Of a stretch of DNA of 15,919 bases, positions 1 to 6,050 are shown piece after piece. How positions within the stretch are numbered: the stretch's first letter is position 1; every line of letters begins with the position of its first letter. Source of the DNA: JASFQI01 sp050115555. GTDB taxonomy: Bacteria > Desulfobacterota > DSM-4660 > Desulfatiglandales > HGW-15. Both the position numbers and the translations under genes were made by a program. Location: positions 1-15,919 of the forward strand of contig JASFQI010000085.1 in NCBI GenBank assembly GCA_050115555.1, read 5' to 3'. Below the pieces are notes generated by a model, which was not told where the DNA came from, searched no databases, and saw only the letters and a program-made list of their open reading frames with translations.

Positions 1-101
1 AACGGGTTGACCTTTCTTCGGGGTTCGATGCGGGAGGGTCCTCGGGCTTTCCCCTTTTCATCTCCCGGGGCCTGGGGTAGGATCTCTGCCTGGGAACACG
101 A

Positions 102-233
102 TTGACGGTCTCGTAAAAACCCGCTCTATCGCTGTGGGTTGCGCTGTAACGCCTTGGAATCGCTAACGCAAATCTCTGTGTCACGACCTATTACGGCTCC
201 ATCGCGGTTCAGGCGGTCTAAAAAGAACGGGAT
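102..233 (-). repeat. Dispersed repeat, copy A
   Basis: This is an intergenic element lying in inverted orientation to a second copy at 10702-10839. Reverse-complemented, positions 102-203 align without gaps to 10738-10839, with about 75 of 102 identical by hand count. The best-conserved end is the last 25 bases (102-126), 23 of 25 identical, containing GAGACCGTCAA. The outer part (204-233) is weaker and needs a gap of about 6 bases, but both copies begin with ATCCCGT. Reverse-complemented, the element starts and ends with related strings, TTTTTAGACCGCC and TTTTTACGAGACCGTC. No open reading frame explains it. It may be a MITE-like or RNA-structured repeat. It ends 27 bases before the DnaJ-like start codon. 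Confidence 0.75.
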
Positions 234-260
234 TGCGGGATCCCGGGAGTTCCATGTGCC

Positions 261-1091
261 ATGAAGGACTACTACCAGATTCTCGATGTGTCGCCGCAGG
301 CCTCGGAGGAGGAGATCCGCAAGGCGTACCGCACGCAGGCCATGGCCTGCCACCCGGACCGCAACCCCGGTAACCCCCAGGCCGAGGAACGGTTCAAGGA
401 AGTGGCCGAGGCTTACGGCGTGCTCAGCGACGCGGAAAAACGGAAGCAGTACGATGCCGCCCGCGCTTACGGGGCCCGGCAGGAGGCTGCGGGTGAAACG
501 TTCAGGTACTCCCAGGAGGACATCTTTCGAGACCTCTTTCGGGACGCGCGTTTCCAGAGAATGGCCCGGGACCTCTTTCGAGAGTTCCAGAGGGCGGGTC
601 TGCGCTCGGACCGGCGTTTCATGAACCGGATGTTTTTCGGCGGCCGGGGGTTTTTCGTGGCCGGCTTCTTTTTCGGGCCCATGGGCCCGGGACGCATGGG
701 TCCGGGACGCATGGGCCGCGGCCCGGGGCGCATGTCCTTTCACCGGCCGCCGGCCTTCGAGGTCCGCCCGCCGCCTCTCGTGGAGGCGATTCAGCGCCTG
801 GGCCGAAAGATCGCAGGGTTTCTGAAAGGCGGGGACAAGCGGCCTGTGCCGAGGGAAATCGGCGAAGGCGCGGGCCTGGACCTCACCTACCGCATATCGC
901 TGAAGCCGCAGGACCTTCGAAAAGGCACCTCCGTGACCGTGGCCGTCAACCGTCAGGGGAGCCGGGAGAATCTTCGAGTGCGTATTCCCCCGGGGACCCG
1001 GCCCAACACCCGGCTTCGGCTTCGAGGCAAGGGCCGCACGCGCGAAGGGGCGACCGGCAACCTCATTCTGGAGATTCGCGGCTCGAAGTAA
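261..1091 (+). CDS. DnaJ-like J-domain co-chaperone (CbpA type)
   Basis: This is a cytoplasmic co-chaperone expected to stimulate the ATPase of a DnaK/Hsp70 partner. Residues 1-68 form a J domain starting MKDYYQILDVS, with the HPD tripeptide at residues 31-33 and a KRKQYD end. No CxxCxGxG zinc-finger repeats are present, so it is not a canonical DnaJ. Residues about 120-165 are rich in Phe, Gly and Arg and carry GPGRM repeats. Residues about 205-273 resemble a single DnaJ C-terminal substrate-binding domain, with VRIPPGTRPNTRLRLRGKG. At 276 residues it is shorter than DnaJ and near CbpA-like proteins. The ATG is preceded by GGGAG at a long spacing. dnaK and grpE are not in view, and the gene stands alone behind repeat copy A. 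The J domain is certain; the partner is unknown. Confidence 0.9.
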   Translation: MKDYYQILDVSPQASEEEIRKAYRTQAMACHPDRNPGNPQAEERFKEVAEAYGVLSDAEKRKQYDAARAYGARQEAAGETFRYSQEDIFRDLFRDARFQRMARDLFREFQRAGLRSDRRFMNRMFFGGRGFFVAGFFFGPMGPGRMGPGRMGRGPGRMSFHRPPAFEVRPPPLVEAIQRLGRKIAGFLKGGDKRPVPREIGEGAGLDLTYRISLKPQDLRKGTSVTVAVNRQGSRENLRVRIPPGTRPNTRLRLRGKGRTREGATGNLILEIRGSK

Positions 1092-1148
1092 CGCGGGCAC
1101 TGCGTGGTTGAATGAGGGTATGCCGTCGCCGGAAGGGATAGAAGCGCC

Positions 1149-1199
1149 GTGTTCCTGGACGTCATGATCATCGGAGCGGGCGACACGGGTACGGCCATT
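1149..1199 (+). pseudogene. 5' remnant of an FAD/NAD(P)-binding oxidoreductase
   Basis: Read from a GTG at 1149, 17 codons give VFLDVMIIGAGDTGTAI. This is the first beta strand and GxGxxG dinucleotide-binding loop typical of the N terminus of GlpA/DAO-type flavoproteins. The resemblance stops abruptly: the next codons (SPDRLRTFHL) do not continue a Rossmann helix, and the frame runs on with no recognisable content. A GGAAGGG lies upstream at about 12 bases. It sits 57 bases after the DnaJ-like gene on the same strand. It is read as the start of a gene cut off by a rearrangement. A chance match is possible because only 17 codons remain. Confidence 0.5.
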
Positions 1200-1297
1200 T
1201 CACCTGATCGGTTGAGAACTTTTCACCTGGGTCGTCAATCGTTGCAACGGAATCGAGTGATCAGGAATTGGAGATTCCAGACTCCTATTTGTTGGAA

Positions 1298-2053
1298 TTA
1301 CAGCATGATTTGGCGGACAAAGTCCTTGGCCCGGTCGGTCTTCGGGTGATCAAAGAACTCTGCAGGTTTTCCCATCTCGACCACGCTCCCTGCATCCATG
1401 AACACCACCTCGTCCGCCACCTCCTTGGCAAACCCCATCTCGTGAGAGACTACGATCATGGTTACGCTGCCCTCGAGGGCCAGGGACTTCATGACCTCCA
1501 GGACCTCCTTGATCATCTCGGGGTCCAGGGCCGAGGTCGGTTCATCAAAGAGGATAACCTCGGGATTCATGGCCAGAGCTCGGGCGATGGCCACCCTCTG
1601 GCACTGCCCCCCGGAGAGCTGGCTCGGGTACTTAGAGGCCTGGTCCGCCACTCCCACACGTTCCAGGAGCTTCATGCCGACGTCTTGGGCTTCGCGGGGT
1701 TTCGCACCCAGGACCTTCACTGGGCTGATGATTAGGTTCTCGAGACACCGGAGGTGAGGGAAAAGGTTGTAGTTCTGGAACACGATGGCGACTTTTCGAC
1801 GGATCTCGTATATGCTTTTGTCAGACGGGTCCACCGAGATGCCGTCCACACGGATCGACCCTTTCTGGATCTTTTCCAGCCCGTTCACGCACCGGATCAG
1901 CGTGCTCTTCCCTGCACCGCTCGGGCCACACACCACGGCCACCGCTCCCCGCTCGATGTCCAGGTCCACGTTGTCCAGGACGCGGAACTTGCCGAACCAC
2001 TTGGACACGTTCTGGAACTGGATAACCGTATCTTTAGGATTCCTGTTCTGCAT
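1298..2053 (-). CDS. Polar amino-acid ABC transporter ATP-binding protein (GlnQ/HisP type)
   Basis: This is the cytoplasmic ATPase that powers amino-acid import by the permease and binding protein encoded just upstream. All nucleotide-binding motifs are visible in the 251 residues: Walker A GPSGAGKST (43-51), Q-loop Gln93 followed by NYNLFPH, signature LSGGQ (146-150), Walker B VILFDE (166-171), D-loop SALD and switch His204. The signature is followed by CQR, where QQR is usual, which should be harmless. The ATG overlaps the end of the permease gene by 20 bases, and its AAAGGAG ribosome site lies inside that gene, indicating translational coupling. It is the last gene of the operon. The family is certain; the substrate class (polar amino acid) comes from family and neighbours. 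Confidence 0.92.
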   Translation of the reverse strand: MQNRNPKDTVIQFQNVSKWFGKFRVLDNVDLDIERGAVAVVCGPSGAGKSTLIRCVNGLEKIQKGSIRVDGISVDPSDKSIYEIRRKVAIVFQNYNLFPHLRCLENLIISPVKVLGAKPREAQDVGMKLLERVGVADQASKYPSQLSGGQCQRVAIARALAMNPEVILFDEPTSALDPEMIKEVLEVMKSLALEGSVTMIVVSHEMGFAKEVADEVVFMDAGSVVEMGKPAEFFDHPKTDRAKDFVRQIML

Positions 2054-2819
2054 ATCCTAGTCTCCTTTCCAGGTAGTTGGAGAACAGGGTCAGGGCGAAG
2101 CACATGACGAAGTAAAAGAGAGCAGTGATCGCGTAGACCTCCAATGCGGCGAAAGTCGTGGAGAGCAGGTACCGGGAGGTCAGGGTGAGCTCCATGATGC
2201 CGATGACCATGACGAGCGATGAGTCCTTGATCAGGATGACGAGCTGGCCCGTGAGCGCGGGAAGAATGTTCCTGAAGGCTTGGGGCAGGATGATGTAGCG
2301 CATGGTCTGGGTGTAGTTCATGGCCAGGGAGTAGGCCGATTCGAACTGCTCCTTGTGGATCGCGGAGATGCCGCCCCGGACGATCTCCGCGATGTATGCC
2401 GCTTCCAGGATGGAGAGCGCCAGGATGCCCCAGAAAAAGGCCCCGATCTGAGGAAATATGGTCCCGAACCCGAAGTAAGCCGCAAGCACCACTACCAGGA
2501 GCGGTATGTTACGGAGAAGCTCGACATAAACGGTGCAAAGGTCGCGGATGACCGTGATCTTGGACAACCGCCCCATGCCGATGATCATACCGAGAAAAAG
2601 AGCAAAGAGGAGGCTCAGTCCGCTGATGCCAAGAGTCCTCAACGCCCCCTTGCTCAGGGCTGGCAGGAAGTCGATTACCGCCTTCCAGCGGAAATCGTAC
2701 CCCTGGGCCTCGATGAGAGTGTAGAGGACCGTTCCCAGGATGCCCAGGGCAACCGCCATGCTGACGTAGCGTTTCACCCATCCCGCAACCATTTTTGACG
2801 AGGACTCGGTCTGTTCCAT
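2034..2819 (-). CDS. Polar amino-acid ABC transporter permease (HisM/GlnP family)
   Basis: This inner-membrane subunit forms the import channel, probably as a homodimer because only one permease gene is present. Hydrophobic segments lie at about residues 20-37, 62-83, 105-122, 128-145 and 190-212, with further ones near the C terminus (261 residues). The family motif ELLRNIPLLVVV is at 100-111. The EAA loop that docks the ATPase is at about 139-167 (EAAYIAEIVRGG and onward). The segment ILPQAFRNILPALTGQL at about 177-193 is typical of the family. An AAAGGAG lies 9 bases before the ATG. The 127-base gap from the binding-protein gene holds a strong hairpin at 2896-2935. Confidence 0.92.
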   Translation of the reverse strand: MEQTESSSKMVAGWVKRYVSMAVALGILGTVLYTLIEAQGYDFRWKAVIDFLPALSKGALRTLGISGLSLLFALFLGMIIGMGRLSKITVIRDLCTVYVELLRNIPLLVVVLAAYFGFGTIFPQIGAFFWGILALSILEAAYIAEIVRGGISAIHKEQFESAYSLAMNYTQTMRYIILPQAFRNILPALTGQLVILIKDSSLVMVIGIMELTLTSRYLLSTTFAALEVYAITALFYFVMCFALTLFSNYLERRLGYAEQES

Positions 2820-2895
2820 CGCATGCGGCTCCTTTCCCGACCAGGGGCTCGAATCTTAGGGGTCCCTTTCAGGGCAATCCGGGGATGCACGCAGG

Positions 2896-2935
2896 CGCAT
2901 CGCCCACCCTCCCGTATGGAGGGCGGGCGTATGCG
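2896..2935 (-). promoter_or_regulatory. Strong intercistronic hairpin between binding protein and permease genes
   Basis: On the minus-strand transcript, CGCCCGCCCTCC pairs with GGAGGGTGGGCG (12 bp including one G-U) around a 5-base loop. Beyond a single bulged A, CGCAT pairs with ATGCG for five more base pairs. It lies 12 bases after the binding-protein stop. No U tract follows, so it is not an ordinary terminator. Such stems between a binding-protein gene and its permease often protect the upstream mRNA so that binding protein is made in excess; that role here is inferred. Confidence 0.65.
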
Positions 2936-2946
2936 TAGATCCCGAA

Positions 2947-3852
2947 TTACTTCTTAACCTTCTTGACCTGCTCGCCCATCCAGACTTCGAACCACTTGTG
3001 TTTCAGTGCCTCATAAATGGAGTGACCCAGGAATTTCGGGTCCAGGTCGTACTTTTCGATGGCTTTTTCATCCACGCTCATATAAGCGCCGCTCACGAGC
3101 TGATCGCAGAACAGGTTGAGCCAGCCGTGCCACATGGGGTCACCCCAACGAAGGGCGAAGCCGAGAGGTTCGTAAGTGAGGACTTCTTTGGGCATGTAAG
3201 TTCGATCAGGGTACTTATAGGTGTAAAACCGAATAAGCGGTTTGTCAAAGAGCATGGCATCCACGCGTCCCTGAGAGACCAGCATGGCCGCTTCCTCCCG
3301 CTCGGTCAGCTGTTGGATCTTTGCCTTGCTCAGCAGGCGCTCGGCTGCGAGGTGGCCGGTAGTCCCTTGCATGACCGCGATGGTCACGTCCGGGTTATTG
3401 AGTTCCTTGATATCCTGAATGTTGGGAAGGCGCTGCTTGCTGATAAGCGCGGATTGGCCGATAGCATAATAAGGCGGGTGGGTGAACGCTATTTTTTTCG
3501 CTCGCTCCAGGGTTCGTCCCAGGCCGCAAATCACCAGGTCGTACTTGCCCATTTGCAGACCCGTCAGGAGGCCCTGCCAGTCGACCACCTTCAGGTCGAG
3601 CTTGACACCCAGCTTCTCCGCCACGAGCCTGGCGAGATCCACATCAAAGCCGATGGCATTGCCCTTTTCGTCCATCATTTCGAACGGGACATACCCGAGG
3701 TTGGTGCCTACGCTGAGGACACCCTTGTCCAGGGCCTTGGTGATCACGGAATCCTTAATGAGCGCCTGGGTCTGCGCTGCCGAAGGTCCTGCCGCGAGAA
3801 AAATCACCAGCGCGGTCAGGACAGCCGTCCAAGCAATGGTTATTCGTTTCAT
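2947..3852 (-). CDS. Amino-acid ABC transporter periplasmic substrate-binding protein (family 3)
   Basis: This exported protein captures the substrate and delivers it to the permease. Residues 1-26 form a signal peptide (MKRIT, a hydrophobic stretch, then GPSAAQ), with a likely signal-peptidase I cut after about residue 26 and no lipobox. The mature part has the family opening GVLSVGTNLGYVPFEMMDEKGNAIGF, given here in two parts: GVLSVGTNLGYVPFE then MMDEKGNAIGF. RTLERAKKIAF holds the conserved ligand-binding Arg, and GRVDAMLFD the hinge-side Asp. The length of 301 residues is somewhat over the usual 250-280, with a lysine-rich tail. GGGAGG lies 7 bases before the ATG. The gene is 154 bases downstream of the glutamine-synthetase-like gene. 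Specificity cannot be read from the sequence. Confidence 0.92.
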   Translation of the reverse strand: MKRITIAWTAVLTALVIFLAAGPSAAQTQALIKDSVITKALDKGVLSVGTNLGYVPFEMMDEKGNAIGFDVDLARLVAEKLGVKLDLKVVDWQGLLTGLQMGKYDLVICGLGRTLERAKKIAFTHPPYYAIGQSALISKQRLPNIQDIKELNNPDVTIAVMQGTTGHLAAERLLSKAKIQQLTEREEAAMLVSQGRVDAMLFDKPLIRFYTYKYPDRTYMPKEVLTYEPLGFALRWGDPMWHGWLNLFCDQLVSGAYMSVDEKAIEKYDLDPKFLGHSIYEALKHKWFEVWMGEQVKKVKK

Positions 3853-3988
3853 TGGAATCCCTCCCTATTGGTTTCGAGGTTAACGATGGATCTCCTTACC
3901 GACCGGGGAGAAAGTTGCTTTCACCTCCTTTCTTCCGCGTCCGCGGCCCCGAAATTCAGGAACCGACGTCGGGATGTCGTAGGATCTC

Positions 3989-4007
3989 AGTGGGTTTTCG
4001 TCCCACT
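3989..4007 (-). other. Small hairpin at the stop of the glutamine-synthetase-like gene
   Basis: AGTGGG (minus strand, starting in the TAA stop) pairs with CCCACT around a 7-base loop. There is no U run after it, so it is at most a weak pause or processing site before the binding-protein gene. The rest of the 154-base gap holds only the binding-protein ribosome site. Confidence 0.3.
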
Positions 4008-5422
4008 TATGCATCGAAATACAGGGCAAACTCGTAGGGGTGAGGTCGTTCCTGCACCGGTACCAGTTCCTGCTTCACCTTTTGGTCGATCCATGTCTGG
4101 ATAAGCTCCTGGGGAAACACCTCCCCGGTTAGAAGGAACCGCCCGTCCTCTTTCAGGTTTTCGAGTGCCTGACCCAGGTGGGTCGGCAGGTTTCGTAACG
4201 TTTTTCTTTTTTCATCCGGCCATGCATGCACGTCATCGTCGATCGGGCCGAACGGCGAGGCATCCATGCGACGGGTGATGCCGTCCAAGCCTGCGAGAAG
4301 CTGGGCGGCCAGCGCGTAGTAGACATTGCAGGTGGCGTCCGGAGGTCGAAACTCGACGCGTTTGTCTTCCGGCCGGATGGCATATCCCGGAATGCGGACT
4401 GCGGCGCTTCGGTTTCCGCAAGAGAAGAACAGGTTGGTCGGGGCCTGAAATCCGGGAAGGAGCCTTCGAAACGAGTTCGTACTCGGGTTCGTGAAGGCAA
4501 GCAGGGACGGCGCATGCTCGAGGAGGCCGGCTATGTAGCACAGGGCGGTGTCGCTCAGCCCGGCATATCCCGAAGAATCCGAGAAGAGGTTTTGGTCTCC
4601 CTTCCAAAGCGTCTGGTGAACGTGCATACCGTTTGCCGCATCGCCGTGAAGGGGTTTGGGCATGAAGGTGACGCATTTTCCCCAACGACGCCCCACCATC
4701 TTCGCCACATACTTGCTGAGCAAGACCCGGTCCCCGGTCTCCAGCAGACCGCCCATGGGAAGCTCGATTTCCATTTCTGCGGCTGCCCCGACCTCGTGGT
4801 GGTGGTATTTGATCGGCACGCCCAACGCCTCCAGGTTCGCGGCGATATCCGACCGAAGATCGAAGCCCTTGTCGGTGGGAGGCATGGCGTGGTACCCGGC
4901 CATGGGGCGAAGGTGGTATCCGTCCGTCGGCTCGCCGGCTTCGGGGACACGCTCACCCGAGAAGAGACGGTATCCCGCGTGGCTTTCTGCATGATTTTGA
5001 GTTACCTCGTCAAAGACAAAAAATTCAAGTTCGGGCCCCCACAGGCTGCGATCAGCCAGGGCAAGGTCCTTTAATAGGGCTTCGGCGCGCCGTGCCACTG
5101 AACGTGGCTCGTGGGAAAACGGTTCACACGTGACCGGGTCCATGATGCCGCACATCAGGGCCAGGGTTTTACGCTCGCAAAACGGGTCCAGAAATCCCGA
5201 CCCGGGCTCCGGCACCAGGACCATGTCGTCTCCTGCGCCTTTCCAGAACCCCACGCTGGAGACCGAGAAACCGACCCCGTTCCGGAGCATGGTCTCGTCC
5301 AGGGACGGGACCGGTAGGGTGACGTGCCTGAGCCGGCCGGCGAGATCCACATAACGCAGGTCCAGCATCGCAATCCCCTCTTTGGCCGCAAAACGCGTGA
5401 TCTCTTCCACGGATCCAAACAA
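4007..5422 (-). CDS. Glutamine-synthetase-like gamma-glutamyl ligase (GS type I fold)
   Basis: This enzyme should join glutamate to ammonia or an amine at ATP cost, in the cytoplasm. The start is taken as TTG at 5422, because AAAGGAG sits 7 bases upstream and the SIS remnant ends 22 bases before. That gives 471 residues, a normal GSI length; an ATG at 5515 would overlap the SIS frame. GS motifs are present. The metal-binding Glu residues are in GPELEFF (E131, E133), HHHEVG (E210) and E218. H267 lies in NGMHVHQ. R320 lies in NSFRRLLPG, R338/R343 in NRSAAVRIP, and E357/R359 in KRVEFR. Oddities: the catalytic flap, normally PGYEAP, reads PGFQAP (Gln326 for Glu327 of enteric GS), and the adenylylation loop NLYDLP is replaced by DVHAWP with no Tyr. 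It heads the ABC transporter operon, pointing to a catabolic or amine-specific relative rather than housekeeping GlnA. Confidence 0.88.
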   Translation of the reverse strand: MFGSVEEITRFAAKEGIAMLDLRYVDLAGRLRHVTLPVPSLDETMLRNGVGFSVSSVGFWKGAGDDMVLVPEPGSGFLDPFCERKTLALMCGIMDPVTCEPFSHEPRSVARRAEALLKDLALADRSLWGPELEFFVFDEVTQNHAESHAGYRLFSGERVPEAGEPTDGYHLRPMAGYHAMPPTDKGFDLRSDIAANLEALGVPIKYHHHEVGAAAEMEIELPMGGLLETGDRVLLSKYVAKMVGRRWGKCVTFMPKPLHGDAANGMHVHQTLWKGDQNLFSDSSGYAGLSDTALCYIAGLLEHAPSLLAFTNPSTNSFRRLLPGFQAPTNLFFSCGNRSAAVRIPGYAIRPEDKRVEFRPPDATCNVYYALAAQLLAGLDGITRRMDASPFGPIDDDVHAWPDEKRKTLRNLPTHLGQALENLKEDGRFLLTGEVFPQELIQTWIDQKVKQELVPVQERPHPYEFALYFDA

Positions 5423-5429
5423 GACCTTT

Positions 5430-5436
5430 CTCCTTT
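5430..5436 (-). promoter_or_regulatory. Ribosome binding site deciding the TTG start of the GS-like gene
   Basis: The minus strand reads AAAGGAG followed by AAAGGTC and then TTG. The near-perfect Shine-Dalgarno and 7-base spacing make TTG at 5422-5420 the best start. No ATG or GTG with a comparable site lies between the SIS stop (5445) and the conserved LDLRYVD segment. Confidence 0.7.
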
Positions 5437-5444
5437 CCCGCCGT

Positions 5445-5981
5445 TCAACCGTTCGGCCCGTTTCTTTGTCGACCGACGGAAACGAACAGGTCGGCTTCGG
5501 AGACGCAGGCGTCATACTCCAGCAGGCTCTGTTGGGTTCTCTCCGGGTTTCGCTCGCTCAGTTCGGTGACCAGGGCATTGATCAGCGCCACCGGGGAGGC
5601 GTAGGCATCTACAAAGGACGTGATACCGATAGGCAGGAAAAAGGCGAGATCGGCTGACGGAGCGAGGGGAAACAAGGGGGCATCGGTGATGGTCACAAGT
5701 TGCCCGCCGTTCTTCGAAACCAGCTTTCCCCACTTTACGGTCTCCCGCGGGTATCGCGGAAAAGCGATGACAAAGGCCAGGGAGGCTTCGCTCATCCGTG
5801 TGAAGCGCGAGGGGGTCACGGGGTCTTCGCCCGTGATGAGCTCCACGTCGGTGTAAATCTTCGAGAGCATGTTGGAGAAAAACGTGGCCAGAATGGCATC
5901 ACCCATACACCCGATGATGAAGCGGCTGTCACATCTCTCCCTTGAGGTCGTGAAGGCCGATGGCGAAGAGGTGGGACCGGA
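5445..5981 (-). pseudogene. Truncated RpiR-family regulator (SIS domain remnant)
   Basis: The frame encodes the sugar-isomerase (SIS) half of a MurR/RpiR transcription regulator: RFIIGCMGDAILATFF, then SRFTRMSEASLAFVIAFPRYPRETV, given here in parts as SRFTRMSEASL and AFVIAFPRYPRETV, then a QLVTITDAPLFPLAPSADL-like strand and helix. The N-terminal helix-turn-helix domain (about 80-100 residues) is missing. An in-frame TGA stands at 5982-5984, and the DUF401 gene ends at 6051, so there is no room for it. The only in-frame ATG (5906) lies after the first SIS beta strand and has no Shine-Dalgarno. It therefore looks like a decayed local regulator of the GS/ABC operon, ending 22 bases before the GS-like gene. 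A stand-alone SIS protein is possible but less likely. Confidence 0.72.
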
Positions 5982-6050
5982 TCAGGAGGGTGTTCGATCT
6001 AAGCGGTTGCACCTTGAGTCCGGGGATTGTCGGGACCCTTTCCGGAACGG

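Noticed and set aside
1..101. Possible 3' end of an upstream gene at the left edge
   Set aside because: No frame gives a recognisable protein end and no structural RNA is seen; nothing can be supported here.
236..256. Possible sigma-54 promoter (TGGCAC on the minus strand)
   Set aside because: The -12 element does not follow at the required spacing (ACTCC instead of TTGCA/T).
5423..5515. ATG start at 5515 for the GS-like gene
   Set aside because: It overlaps the SIS frame, has no useful ribosome site, and adds a non-homologous Arg-rich leader, whereas TTG at 5422 has AAAGGAG 7 bases upstream.
5929..6050. Protein-like peptide in another frame (RSNTLLIRSHLFAIGLHDLKGEM) just before the SIS remnant
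   Set aside because: It could be the missing part of the RpiR gene after a frameshift, but it does not resemble the RpiR HTH or linker, has no clear start, and is only about 30 residues long outside the DUF401 gene.
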